DNA of 64,000 bases from Paludibacteraceae bacterium (lineage in GTDB: Bacteria; Bacteroidota; Bacteroidia; Bacteroidales; Paludibacteraceae): the NCBI GenBank assembly GCA_017401985.1, contig JAFPNK010000026.1, positions 82,149 to 146,148 of the forward strand. Direction: 5' to 3'. Positions 36,326-45,068 of the stretch are shown in pieces. The number at the start of each line of letters is the position of its first letter. Within the stretch, counting starts at the first letter, position 1. Both the position numbers and the translations under genes were made by a program. The notes under the pieces were generated by a model. The model was not told the origin of the DNA. It made no database searches and worked only from the letters and a program-made list of their open reading frames with translations.

Positions 36326-36412
36326 ATGCAAAAAATTGAAGTAACTTCGAGGACACCGACATTGCTTTTGCAATCCCACCTCGAAGTTACGTTCGCACAT
36401 TCGTGCAAATAA
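36326..36412 (+). other. 28-codon ORF spanning a hairpin, doubtful
   Basis: ATG at 36326, two bases after the dprA stop, runs to TAA at 36410-36412 and covers the large inverted repeat. The predicted peptide (start MQKIEVTSRTPTLLLQ) resembles nothing known; it is most likely chance, or a leader-like ORF. Confidence 0.2.
36341..36390. repeat. nested inverted repeat after dprA
   Basis: Outer arms 36341-36352 and 36379-36390 (GTAACTTCGAGG, perfect 12 bp) enclose an inner hairpin 36361-36374 (ATTGC, TTTT, GCAAT). There is no T-run on either side, so it is not a classical terminator. Confidence 0.85.
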
Positions 36413-36465
36413 CAATCCTGTTTAGTTGAAAACAACAAATAAATTTGATTTTTTAACTAAAAGTC

Positions 36466-36496
36466 TTGTATATTTCAATTTTTTGTAGTAACTTTG
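36466..36496 (+). promoter_or_regulatory. promoter of the 55-aa peptide and parC
   Basis: TTG at 36466-36468 and TAACTTTG at 36489-36496, 20 nt apart; leader about 24 nt. Confidence 0.78.
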
Positions 36497-36524
36497 CAGC
36501 CGCAAATATTTTAACGCGTTATAT

Positions 36525-36692
36525 ATGAAATCTTTTTTGAAGTATTTAGGAGTAATCATTTTGCTTTTGGGAGTTGTATGCCTGGCGGTATACAAGTTCG
36601 CGCTGCCGGAGAACTGGTTGCTTATCAGTTCGATTGCGCTGGAGGTAGTAGGTATTCTGTCGTATATCTTCATCAATAAAGCGATTGATTAA
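36525..36692 (+). CDS. 55-aa two-helix membrane peptide
   Basis: ATG at 36525, TAA at 36690-36692. The peptide has two hydrophobic helices (about 4-24 and 30-50), starting MKSFLKYLGVIILLLGVVCL and ending SYIFINKAID. It has its own promoter and ends 2 nt before the topoisomerase gene, so the two are co-transcribed. It is a Bacteroidota-type small membrane protein of unknown function. Confidence 0.75.
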   Translation: MKSFLKYLGVIILLLGVVCLAVYKFALPENWLLISSIALEVVGILSYIFINKAID

Positions 36693-36694
36693 CG

Positions 36695-39331
36695 ATGCCT
36701 GCCCAAGGTGGTTTCAATGATGCTGTGAAGTATCATCTTACGGGCATGTACCAAGACTGGTTCTTGGACTATGCTTCGTATGTGATACTCGAGCGTGCTG
36801 TGCCTGCTATCGAGGATGGTTTGAAGCCGGTACAACGCCGTATCCTGCACGCCATGAAGACGGTGGATGACGGCAAGTACAACAAGGTGGCGAACATCGT
36901 TGGTCAGACTATGCAGTATCACCCTCACGGTGATGCTTCTATCGGTGATGCCCTTGTTCAACTCGGCCAGAAGGATCTGCTCATTGATTGCCAGGGAAAC
37001 TGGGGAAATATACTGACGGGTGATGGCGCGGCAGCTCCTCGTTATATCGAGGCACGGTTGTCCAAGTTTGCGCTGGAGACCGTTTTTAATGCCAAGACTA
37101 CCGAGTGGATGAAGTCTTATGACGGCCGTAAGAACGAACCGATTCACTTGCCTGTTAAGTTCCCGCTGCTGTTGGCGCAGGGCGTGGAAGGTATTGCGGT
37201 CGGATTGAATTCCAAGATACTGCCGCATAATTTCAATGAACTGTGCGACGCCGCCTTGGCTTATCTGCGCAATCAGGAGTTCTCGTTATATCCTGATTTC
37301 CCGACCGGAGGTGTGATTGATGTCACCCGCTATAACGATGGTGAACGCGGTGGTTCGGTTAAGATTCGTGCGCGCATTCAAAAGGCGGATGACAACAAGA
37401 CGCTTATCATCACTGAGATTCCGTTCGGCACCACCACTTCCAAGATTATTGAGACGATCCTGAAGGCGAACCAGAAGGGTAAGATCAAAATCCGTAAGAT
37501 TGATGATTTTACGGCAGACACCGCGCGTATTGTCGTGCAATTGGCCCCGGGTTCTTCGTCCGACAAAGCCATCGATGCGCTCTATGCGTTCACCGATTGC
37601 GAGGTGAATATATCGCCGAACTGCTGCGTGGTGCAGGATAAGAAACCGATCTTCACTTCCGTCACTAATCTGCTCAAACTGTCCACGGATAATACCAAAG
37701 CGCTTTTAAAGTGGGAGTTGGAGATTGAGAAAGCGGAGTTGGAGGAGAAGTATTTCTACACTTCGCTGGAGAAGATTTTTATCGAGAACCGCATCTATAA
37801 GCAGGAGGGTTACGAGAACGCGCCTAACAAAGAGAAGCTCATTGAGTTCGTGGATAACGCGCTCACGCCGTTCAAGCCTATGCTTATCCGCGAGGTGCGC
37901 ACCGAGGATATAGAGAAGCTGTTTGAGATCCGCATGATTCGTATCACTAAGTTCGATTCGAAGAAAGCGGATGAACTGATGAAGGAACTGGAGAAGAAGA
38001 TCAAGGCCTGCGTCAAGAACCTCAACCACTTGACTGATTACACGATTGCTTGGTTCGAAATGCTCAAATCCAAATACGGCGAGGCGTATCCTCGTCGCAC
38101 AGAGGTGCGCAATTTCGGAGCGATCAACGTGAAGGCAGTGGTCGAGAACAACGAGAAACTCTATATCAACCGCGAAGAGGGATTTGTCGGAACGGGTCTG
38201 AAGAAAGATGAGTTCCTGTTCAACTGCTCCGATATAGATGACATCATCGTGTTCCACAAGGACGGTAAATACAAGGTGATGCGCGTGGCGGAGAAACTGT
38301 TTGTCGGCACGGATATACTTCATATAGCGGTCTTCCAGCGCGGAGACGAGCGTACGGTGTATAACGTGGTTTATCGCGACGGCAAGAAGGGCACATATTT
38401 CATGAAGCGCTTCAATGTAACCGGCGTGGCGAAGGACAAAGAGTACGATTTGACGCAAGGCAAACCCGGGTCTAAGATCGTCTATTTCACCGCCAACCCG
38501 AATGGCGAGGCGGAGGTGATACGCGTGACGCTGAAGCCGGCTTTGCATCTTAAGAAACTGGAGGTGTGCAAAGACCTGAGCGAGTTGGCCGTTAAGTCCC
38601 GTACCGCGCGTGGTAATGTGCTGACCAAGTTCGAAGTCAAGTCCATCACGCTTAAGCAGAAGGGTCATTCCACGCTTGGCGGACGCAAGGTGTGGTTCGA
38701 TGCGGACGTGCTGCGTGTCAATTATGACGAACACGGTATCTATCTGGGTGAATTCTGGGACGAAGACCGTATTCTCGTTATCAATAACGACGGAACGTAC
38801 TACACGACCAATTTTGATCTCACTGCCCATTTTGAGGATAATATCCTGCGGATCGAGAAACTGGATGCCGACAAAGTGTGGTCGCTTATTCAGTGGAACG
38901 GTGAACTCAAATACTATTACGGCAAGCGTTTCCGTTTGGACGATGCAAATGCGAAGGTGCAGTCGATGCTCGGCGAGGATAAAGACTCCCGCATTGTGGC
39001 GCTTTCGGATCGCGAAGAAGCCACTTTCCGTGTTCTGTTTGCGGATGAGTCCAAGCAGCCGCTTGATATACTGATGGCGGAGTTTATTGACGAGAAATCC
39101 GCGAAGGCGAAAGGTAAACGTATCACGACCCTTGAGGTGGCTTCTGTTGAAGACATCACGCCGGAGCCTGATCCTGAGCCGGAACCAGAGATGTCCCCCG
39201 ATGAAGAAATAGAGGAGGCTACTGATAACTCGGACAACTCCGAAAACTCGGATAGCTCCGATTCCATCGAGGTAGAGGGCGTAACCATGACGTTCGAAAA
39301 GCCGCAGGATACACAACTGGATTTGTTCTAA
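36695..39331 (+). CDS. parC: DNA topoisomerase IV subunit A
   Basis: Type II topoisomerase subunit that cuts and rejoins DNA during decatenation. The 878-aa protein starts near the breakage-reunion domain (DYASYVILERAVPAIEDGLK, 25-44); the quinolone-resistance region has HPHGDASIGD (76-85) and the catalytic Tyr is Tyr117 in AAAPRYIEARL. The C-terminal half is a divergent beta-pinwheel without a GyrA box, in line with ParC rather than GyrA. The acidic tail has Pro-Glu-Asp and Asn-Ser-Asp repeats (about 815-860). The last base overlaps the maf start. parE is not in the window. Confidence 0.93.
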   Translation: MPAQGGFNDAVKYHLTGMYQDWFLDYASYVILERAVPAIEDGLKPVQRRILHAMKTVDDGKYNKVANIVGQTMQYHPHGDASIGDALVQLGQKDLLIDCQGNWGNILTGDGAAAPRYIEARLSKFALETVFNAKTTEWMKSYDGRKNEPIHLPVKFPLLLAQGVEGIAVGLNSKILPHNFNELCDAALAYLRNQEFSLYPDFPTGGVIDVTRYNDGERGGSVKIRARIQKADDNKTLIITEIPFGTTTSKIIETILKANQKGKIKIRKIDDFTADTARIVVQLAPGSSSDKAIDALYAFTDCEVNISPNCCVVQDKKPIFTSVTNLLKLSTDNTKALLKWELEIEKAELEEKYFYTSLEKIFIENRIYKQEGYENAPNKEKLIEFVDNALTPFKPMLIREVRTEDIEKLFEIRMIRITKFDSKKADELMKELEKKIKACVKNLNHLTDYTIAWFEMLKSKYGEAYPRRTEVRNFGAINVKAVVENNEKLYINREEGFVGTGLKKDEFLFNCSDIDDIIVFHKDGKYKVMRVAEKLFVGTDILHIAVFQRGDERTVYNVVYRDGKKGTYFMKRFNVTGVAKDKEYDLTQGKPGSKIVYFTANPNGEAEVIRVTLKPALHLKKLEVCKDLSELAVKSRTARGNVLTKFEVKSITLKQKGHSTLGGRKVWFDADVLRVNYDEHGIYLGEFWDEDRILVINNDGTYYTTNFDLTAHFEDNILRIEKLDADKVWSLIQWNGELKYYYGKRFRLDDANAKVQSMLGEDKDSRIVALSDREEATFRVLFADESKQPLDILMAEFIDEKSAKAKGKRITTLEVASVEDITPEPDPEPEPEMSPDEEIEEATDNSDNSENSDSSDSIEVEGVTMTFEKPQDTQLDLF

Positions 39332-39924
39332 TGGAAATTATTTTAGGTAGTCAGAGTCCTCGGAGACGTGAATTGATGGCAGGTTTAGACCTGCCATTTA
39401 CAGCTATTAATATCGATGCCAATGAGACTTATCCGGCGGAACTGCAAGCCGGGGATATTCCTTATTATATATCGCGCGCGAAAGCGCAGGCTTATGCTTC
39501 GCAGCTGAAGGAGGACCAGTTACTGATTACAGCCGACACGATCGTGTGGCTGGACGGACAGATGCTTGGCAAGCCCCATGATGAAGCTGAGGCGGTGGCT
39601 ATGCTCCGTGCTCTCAGCGGCAAGACGCATCAGGTATATACCGCCGTTACGTTCGCCAATAAATCACAAATCACAAATGACAAATCACAAATCGTTTTGT
39701 CGACCATCGTCGATAAAACGGATGTGACGTTCAAGAAACTGACGGACGAGGAGATTCAGCACTATGTGACGAAGTACCGTCCCATGGACAAAGCCGGCGC
39801 GTACGGCGTGCAGGAGTGGATCGGTTATATCGCCTGTACGGGAATGAACGGTTCGTATTTCAACGTGATGGGATTCCCCGTTCATCGGGTTTACGAAGAA
39901 TTAAAAAATCGAGGCATCGTCTGA
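39331..39924 (+). CDS. maf: Maf-family nucleotide pyrophosphatase
   Basis: Maf proteins hydrolyse non-canonical or excess nucleoside triphosphates. The 197-aa protein shows the family blocks LGSQSPRRRELM (5-16), ITADTIVWLDGQMLGKP (near 68-84) and DKAGAYGVQEW (near 150). Residues 111-122 (KSQITNDKSQIV) are encoded by a 7-nt tandem array and have no counterpart that I recognise in the family; they sit between two beta strands. The start overlaps the parC stop by one base. A terminator overlaps the 3' end. Confidence 0.92.
   Translation: MEIILGSQSPRRRELMAGLDLPFTAINIDANETYPAELQAGDIPYYISRAKAQAYASQLKEDQLLITADTIVWLDGQMLGKPHDEAEAVAMLRALSGKTHQVYTAVTFANKSQITNDKSQIVLSTIVDKTDVTFKKLTDEEIQHYVTKYRPMDKAGAYGVQEWIGYIACTGMNGSYFNVMGFPVHRVYEELKNRGIV
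39661..39695 (+). repeat. 7-nt tandem array inside maf (AAATCAC)
   Basis: Five 7-nt units: AAATCAC three times, AAATGAC once and a final AAATCGT, read in the maf frame. Confidence 0.92.
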
Positions 39925-39940
39925 TGTCCCGATTTTTTTT
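39908..39940 (+). terminator. rho-independent terminator of maf
   Basis: An 11-position stem with one mismatch (ATCGAGGCATC with GATGTCCCGAT), GTCT loop and a run of eight T; the stem overlaps the last codons of maf. Confidence 0.85.
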
Positions 39941-39959
39941 GTAATTGCGAATCGCGTTA

Positions 39960-40949
39960 TTACACGATTCCGTAATACCGAACGATGACAAAACTGTACA
40001 ACGTACCGATGAGCATAGTGAATTTCACCACTTGCTGGCAGGTTTTGTAGTCACTTGGTATCTTTGCTGACCAGAGTAACCAAAGTGTGCTGAGCATAGG
40101 GATGAGGATTCCTAATGCGATGTACCGCGTGCTGAAACTGGTCCAGGAGGTGTCGAACGGTAGCATATGATACCACACATGGCCGATGAGGGCGAGCGTG
40201 CCGGCGATGAGCACCGTGACAAACACTTTGGTCCAGGTCTCACCCCATACTACAGGCATTGAATGACATTCTAATTCGCGGTCGCCCATTTGGTCCTGCA
40301 GGTCTTTGATAATCTCGCGAATCCAAGTCAGCAGGAATGCAAATACCGCGAATCCGCCTAACCATACATACAGGTCGTGCGTGAGTGTCAAGTACGACAG
40401 CAACCCTCCGTAATGTCTGTTCAGTATCGATACATTAGCAATAGCCACGACCATAGGGGCCAGTCCGGCGAGCAACGCAATCGTCAGGTTGCCAAGCATG
40501 AACAGCCGTTTGTAACTACTGGAGTAGAACCACAGCAGTCCCGGTACCATCACGAAGATGATACCCAGTGTCCAACTGCGCAGTAGGATAGCTACCGTGA
40601 GGCCGCACGCGATACCGATTCCGCTCAGTATCCAACTGAGACGCATGGCTGCGGGCTTGCTTACCGAACGCGTTACAATCAGTTCATCCGGGCGGTTGAT
40701 ACGATCTATCTTCACATCAAAATAATCGTTGACCACGTATCCGCCTGCTGCAATCAAGGTGGTTGCCAAGATGATCAGCAGCAGCACGTACCACGGCATC
40801 TGCTCTTCAAACGAGATCATCTCCCCTTCGAACGGAATGTGGGTTAATATGGGCGTAGCCACCCATTTTTCCATTAACCAGATCAACGCTCCGAGGAAGA
40901 GTACATTGCTCCACCTCACCAGCCGCATTATGTCTTTAAACTGTTCCAT
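39960..40949 (-). CDS. UbiA-family prenyltransferase (candidate DGGGP synthase)
   Basis: The 329-aa integral membrane protein has about eight to nine helices and the two Asp-rich motifs NDYFDVKIDRINRPDE (near 72-87) and REIIKDLQDQMGDRE (near 207-221) that bind prenyl diphosphate. UbiA relatives attach prenyl chains to quinone rings, haem or glycerol lipids. In Bacteroidota genomes this type is usually annotated as geranylgeranylglycerol-phosphate geranylgeranyltransferase, and the GGGP synthase at 21.0 kb would provide its substrate. The start overlaps the GH13 stop by one base. Confidence 0.85.
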   Translation of the reverse strand: MEQFKDIMRLVRWSNVLFLGALIWLMEKWVATPILTHIPFEGEMISFEEQMPWYVLLLIILATTLIAAGGYVVNDYFDVKIDRINRPDELIVTRSVSKPAAMRLSWILSGIGIACGLTVAILLRSWTLGIIFVMVPGLLWFYSSSYKRLFMLGNLTIALLAGLAPMVVAIANVSILNRHYGGLLSYLTLTHDLYVWLGGFAVFAFLLTWIREIIKDLQDQMGDRELECHSMPVVWGETWTKVFVTVLIAGTLALIGHVWYHMLPFDTSWTSFSTRYIALGILIPMLSTLWLLWSAKIPSDYKTCQQVVKFTMLIGTLYSFVIVRYYGIV

Positions 40950-42589
40950 TACTTAATTCTCAACACCGCTCCTTTCCATGCTTCCAGCGTCACTTCCGCC
41001 GTGCCGTCCGGAACGAAAGATATTGTTTGTTGTTTGCCGGTGAGCAGGTCGGTAGCAGTAGCGTTTGCTTTGCCCTCCAGACCCAGATAAACGAAGGCAT
41101 CGTTCGGCAAGCGAAGGTGAATGTGTTGCTCGCGGTCGTGGAAATTGACTACTACCAGCAGCGTCTCGCCTTTGGTGTGGCGAATGAATGCAAAATGCTG
41201 GCGTTTGTCAAATCCTTCTCCTTGTGCATATGTGATGTCATACATCAGGCCTTTCTGAATCGCCTTGTTGGCACGAGCCAGGGTGAGCAGTTTTTGGTAA
41301 AACTCCCGTATCTCCCGTTCGTTGTCAGTCATCTTGGCGCCATCGAACTTACCTTTGTTCGCCCAGTTTTGGATACTGCGTACTCCCCAGTAATCGAAGA
41401 TAGTCGTTCGCCCGTCGATGCCGGAGAAACCTTCCATGTCCATGCCACGTTCTCCTAACTCCTGGCCGGAGTAGATCATCACCGGACACTGGTTCAGCGT
41501 GGCAGCTACGATCATCGCAGGTTCGGCACAACGGCCGTCGCCGCAGAAGAATCCGCTGGCCAGGCGCTGCTCGTCGTGGTTCTCCAGGAAGTAAAGCATA
41601 TGCTTCAACCGCTCGTCTCCGTGCTGCATCCACTGGCGGGTGATGCCCTCAGCGGGCCATCCTTTGCTTGTCACGCCGCGCAGATAATCGTACATGCCTA
41701 CTTTGTCGTACAGATAATCGAAACCGGCTGCCAGATACGCATCATATTGATTCGGGTCGTAGCACTCACCGATGAAAATGAATTTCTTATGTTTTTTCTT
41801 CACTTGCGCAATCGCCCATGCGAAGAACTCTACCGGCACCATTTCGGCCATATCTACGCGAACGCCGTCCACGCCTTTACCGGCCCAGAAGAGTAGGATG
41901 TCCCGCATCTTGATCCAGGTGCTCGGGATCGGATTGAACTGTTTCTCGCGGCCGCCTTGGTAGAACACGCCGTAGTTCAGTTTGACGGTCTCGTACCAGT
42001 CGTTCGGCCCCGGATGGCTGGTGAAGCAGTCATTGCCGGTTACCTTCGCGGGGAACTCTTCGTATCCCTGCAGATCCTGATCCATCGTGAACTTCTCGCC
42101 CGGGATATAATAGAAGTTATTCAGCGGCGAGAATGCCCATTCGGGATGATCTTTTTCTCCGAGGTCTTCCACACCGGCAGGTTTGCAAACGCTCTTGTAT
42201 TCGCGGCTCACATGGTTGGGCACGAAATCAATCAGCACGTCCAAGCCTGCTTCATGAGTCCGTTTAACCAGCGCCTCGAATTCTTGCATTCGTTTGGCTT
42301 CGTTCTTCGCCAGGTCGGGGTCTATGTCATAGTAATCGGTGATGGCATAAGGCGATCCGGCGAGACCTTTGGTGATAGCGGGGTGGTTATATTGGGCTGT
42401 GGCGTGGCGGATGATACCGGTGTACCAAACGTGCGTAGCACCCAAGTCCACAATAGACTTGAGTGCACGTTCGTTGATGTCCACAAGACGACCGCAACCG
42501 TTCTCCTCGCGGGTTCCGTTGCGCTTGCGCGTCTCGTTATAATTGGTGAACCAACGCGGGAAGAGTTGATAAATAATCGGTTTGTTCAT
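40949..42589 (-). CDS. cytoplasmic GH13 alpha-amylase-family enzyme
   Basis: The 546-aa protein without signal peptide has the GH13 (beta/alpha)8 barrel: region I VDFVPNHVS (near 120), region II DGVRVDMAEM with the nucleophile Asp (near 245), region III FIGECYD with the acid/base Glu (near 275), region IV FLENHDEQR (near 340), and a C-terminal beta domain (from about 450). It probably cuts maltodextrins inside the cell. The start ATG is 42589. Confidence 0.93.
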   Translation of the reverse strand: MNKPIIYQLFPRWFTNYNETRKRNGTREENGCGRLVDINERALKSIVDLGATHVWYTGIIRHATAQYNHPAITKGLAGSPYAITDYYDIDPDLAKNEAKRMQEFEALVKRTHEAGLDVLIDFVPNHVSREYKSVCKPAGVEDLGEKDHPEWAFSPLNNFYYIPGEKFTMDQDLQGYEEFPAKVTGNDCFTSHPGPNDWYETVKLNYGVFYQGGREKQFNPIPSTWIKMRDILLFWAGKGVDGVRVDMAEMVPVEFFAWAIAQVKKKHKKFIFIGECYDPNQYDAYLAAGFDYLYDKVGMYDYLRGVTSKGWPAEGITRQWMQHGDERLKHMLYFLENHDEQRLASGFFCGDGRCAEPAMIVAATLNQCPVMIYSGQELGERGMDMEGFSGIDGRTTIFDYWGVRSIQNWANKGKFDGAKMTDNEREIREFYQKLLTLARANKAIQKGLMYDITYAQGEGFDKRQHFAFIRHTKGETLLVVVNFHDREQHIHLRLPNDAFVYLGLEGKANATATDLLTGKQQTISFVPDGTAEVTLEAWKGAVLRIK

Positions 42590-42626
42590 TCGTTGTTGTG
42601 TGTTTTTCTAATGGATTAAATCTTCG

Positions 42627-42658
42627 AGATCACGTAATCACGAGACCACGTGACCACG
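42627..42658 (+). repeat. 8-nt tandem array after the ackA stop
   Basis: Four 8-nt units of consensus AGAYCACG (two ATCACG forms, two ACCACG forms), 4 nt from the ackA stop codon in the 73-nt gap before the GH13 gene. Confidence 0.85.
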
Positions 42659-42662
42659 AATC

Positions 42663-43853
42663 TTACACTAACGCAGCTGTATCGCTTGCAATCATGAGCT
42701 CCTCATCCGTCGGGATTAAGCAAACGGTAACCTTGCTGCCCTTCTTGGAGATGATACGTTCTTCGCCGCGTACGTTATTGGCTGCTTCGTCCAGTTCGAT
42801 ACCCAGGTACGACAGACCTTTCATCACTTCTGCGCGGATGTACGGATCGTTCTCTCCGATACCGGCGGTGAAGACGAGGATGTCCATTCCGTTCATTGCT
42901 GCTGCGTACGAACCGATGTATTTCTTGAGACGGTAGATGAACATCTTACGAGCCAAGTCAGCGCGTTTGTTGCCGGCGTTGATAGCAGCCTCAATGTCAC
43001 GGCAGTCGCTGGATACGCCGCTGACGCCGAGCAGACCGGATTTCTTGTTAACGAGGTTATTGAACTCAGCCGTGCTCAGGTGCTCTTTATCCATGATAAA
43101 GGTAGCGGCACCGAGGTCGAGGTCTCCGGCACGGGTACCCATTACCAGACCTTCAACCGGCGTCAGACCCATAGAGGTATCTACGCACTTGCCGTCCATC
43201 ACAGCTGCACAACTGCCACCGCCTCCGATGTGTGCGGTTACGATCTTCTTGCCCTTCGGATCCACACCGAGGAACTCGCAAACGCGAGCGCTTACATAGC
43301 GGTGACTGGTTCCGTGGAAACCGTAACGACGAATCGCATATTTCTCGTACAACTCGTACGGTAATGCATACATGTATGCATAGTCCGGCATCGTCTGGTG
43401 GAAAGCGGTGTCAAACACAGCCACTTGCGGTACGCCCGGCAGGATAGCCTCGATGGCATCAATACCTTTCAGGTTAGCGGGGTTGTGCAGCGGAGCCAAC
43501 TCAACGCACTTGATGATCATCTCTTTCACTTCCGGTGTGATGAGTACGGACTTGTTGAATTTCTCTCCTCCGTGGACTACGCGGTGGCCGACTGCATTGA
43601 TCTCTTTGAGGTCTTTGATGCAACCGATCTGCGGGTCAACGAGTTTCTCAAGGATGAGCTCGATACCTACGGTGTGTTCCGGCATCGGCTTCTCGAATTT
43701 CACCTTCTCGCCGTTCGGCAGTTTGACTAACAGGAACGAGTCGGGCAAACCGATCTTCTCGATTCCGCCTTGAGCCATCACTTGCTTGCTCTCCATCTCA
43801 AAGAGCTTATACTTAATACTGCTACTACCGCAGTTTAATACTAAAATCTTCAT
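42663..43853 (-). CDS. ackA: acetate kinase
   Basis: Converts acetyl phosphate and ADP to acetate and ATP, the last step of fermentative acetate formation. The 396-aa protein starts with the phosphate-binding VLNCGSSSIKYKLF (4-17), and has HRVVHGGEKF (near 88-97), FDTAFHQTMP (near 147) and the adenosine-region block FTAGIGEN (near 325). All family residues look intact. It follows pta by 1 nt, the classic pta-ackA operon. Confidence 0.98.
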   Translation of the reverse strand: MKILVLNCGSSSIKYKLFEMESKQVMAQGGIEKIGLPDSFLLVKLPNGEKVKFEKPMPEHTVGIELILEKLVDPQIGCIKDLKEINAVGHRVVHGGEKFNKSVLITPEVKEMIIKCVELAPLHNPANLKGIDAIEAILPGVPQVAVFDTAFHQTMPDYAYMYALPYELYEKYAIRRYGFHGTSHRYVSARVCEFLGVDPKGKKIVTAHIGGGGSCAAVMDGKCVDTSMGLTPVEGLVMGTRAGDLDLGAATFIMDKEHLSTAEFNNLVNKKSGLLGVSGVSSDCRDIEAAINAGNKRADLARKMFIYRLKKYIGSYAAAMNGMDILVFTAGIGENDPYIRAEVMKGLSYLGIELDEAANNVRGEERIISKKGSKVTVCLIPTDEELMIASDTAALV

Positions 43854-43854
43854 A

Positions 43855-44853
43855 TTACTTAATTGCTTGATTTGCTGTGATTACTACCATTTGTACAATG
43901 TCTTGTACTTTGCATCCGCGGCTGAGGTCGTTCACCGGAGCGGCGATACCTTGGAGGATCGGTCCTACGGCGTCTGCGCCCGAGAAGCGCTCAACCAGTT
44001 TGTAGCCGATATTACCTGCTTGCAGGTCCGGGAAGACGAGTACGTTAGCCTTGCCGGCAACAGGGCTGCCCGGTGCTTTGGTCTTAGCCACGCTCTCGAT
44101 CAGCGCTGCATCTGCTTGCAGTTCGCCGTCCAGCGCGAGCTCCGGAGCCATCTCCTTCGCCAACTTGGTTGCCTCTGCCACTTTGTCCACCAGTTCGTGC
44201 TTAGCGCTACCCTTGGTCGAGAAACTCAGCATGGCTACGCGCGGTTCGATACCGGCAATAGCGCGAGCGGTCTCTGCGGTCGAGATGGCAATCTCGGCGA
44301 GCTGTTTAGCGTCAGGATTCGGGTTAACGGCGCAGTCTGCGAAGAGCAGGAAGCCGTTCTCTCCCAGTTGTTTAGCCGGCGTGAACATAAGGAACGCACC
44401 GCTGACGATGGAGCACCCCGGACGGGTCTTCAGGATCTGGAACGCCGGGCGGATGGTGTCGGCCGTAGTACCGCGAGCACCTGCCAATTCGCCGTCTGCA
44501 TCACCGGCCTTGATCATCAAGCAACCGAGATACAACGGGTCTTGTGCTTTCTTCTTCGCCTCTTCCTCCGTCATGCCCTTCGCTTTGCGAAGCTCAAAGA
44601 GCAGGTTGGCGTATTCCGGCATTTTCGGATCACTCATCGGATCAACGATCTTCGCCTCATGAATGTGCTCGTATCCTTTCTCCTTGGCCATGTTCATAAT
44701 GGTCTCGGGGTTACCAATTAAAATAAGCTGCGCAATCTTATCTCTCAACAAGATGTTAGCAGCCTCTAATGTACGTGGTTCATCGCCTTCCGGCAAAACA
44801 ATGCGCTGCGGATTAGCCTTCGCACGCGCAACCATTTGTTGTAAAATGTCCAT
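43855..44853 (-). CDS. pta: phosphate acetyltransferase
   Basis: Makes acetyl phosphate from acetyl-CoA. The single-domain 332-aa form (start MDILQQMVARAKANPQRIVL) contains the PTA_PTB fold with the late blocks KTKAPGSPVAGKANVLVFPD and QGIAAPVNDLSRGC. The start at 44853 is chosen because an in-frame ATG at 44928 would lie in the promoter and 7-nt array. The long N-terminal regulatory domain of E. coli Pta is absent, as is usual in Bacteroidota. Confidence 0.97.
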   Translation of the reverse strand: MDILQQMVARAKANPQRIVLPEGDEPRTLEAANILLRDKIAQLILIGNPETIMNMAKEKGYEHIHEAKIVDPMSDPKMPEYANLLFELRKAKGMTEEEAKKKAQDPLYLGCLMIKAGDADGELAGARGTTADTIRPAFQILKTRPGCSIVSGAFLMFTPAKQLGENGFLLFADCAVNPNPDAKQLAEIAISTAETARAIAGIEPRVAMLSFSTKGSAKHELVDKVAEATKLAKEMAPELALDGELQADAALIESVAKTKAPGSPVAGKANVLVFPDLQAGNIGYKLVERFSGADAVGPILQGIAAPVNDLSRGCKVQDIVQMVVITANQAIK

Positions 44854-44883
44854 AGATATAATGTGTTTTAATGTCCTTTCCTG

Positions 44884-44911
44884 TAACCGATAACCGTTAA
44901 CCGATAACCGA
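44884..44911 (+). repeat. 7-nt tandem array in the pta leader
   Basis: Four 7-nt units TAACCGA (one ends in T), located between the pta promoter and start codon. Confidence 0.92.
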
Positions 44912-44925
44912 TCCATAAATCGCTG

Positions 44926-44956
44926 CAAAGTTACATAAAAATTTCCATATATGCAA
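44926..44956 (-). promoter_or_regulatory. promoter of pta-ackA
   Basis: Minus strand: TTG at 44956-44954 and TAACTTTG at 44933-44926, 20 nt apart. The transcript leader (about 68 nt) contains the 7-nt array. Confidence 0.8.
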
Positions 44957-44992
44957 TACTGACTATAAAATTTATTTTTTTTTGTTAAAATA

Positions 44993-45024
44993 TTTGGTCA
45001 TGTCAAAAAAAAGTTGTACCTTTG
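44993..45024 (+). promoter_or_regulatory. promoter of the OmpA-LysM gene
   Basis: TTTG at 44993-44996 and TACCTTTG at 45017-45024, 20 nt apart; leader about 40 nt to ATG 45069. Confidence 0.82.
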
Positions 45025-45068
45025 CACCCTGAATTGTGATTATTGGAAACAAACATCTCTTTTTCATT

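Noticed and set aside
37706-39316. 536-codon open frame opposite parC
   Set aside because: Antisense shadow of topoisomerase IV subunit A.
44854-44928. Upstream start for pta
   Set aside because: It would be translated from the promoter and the 7-nt array; ATG 44853 gives the normal N terminus.
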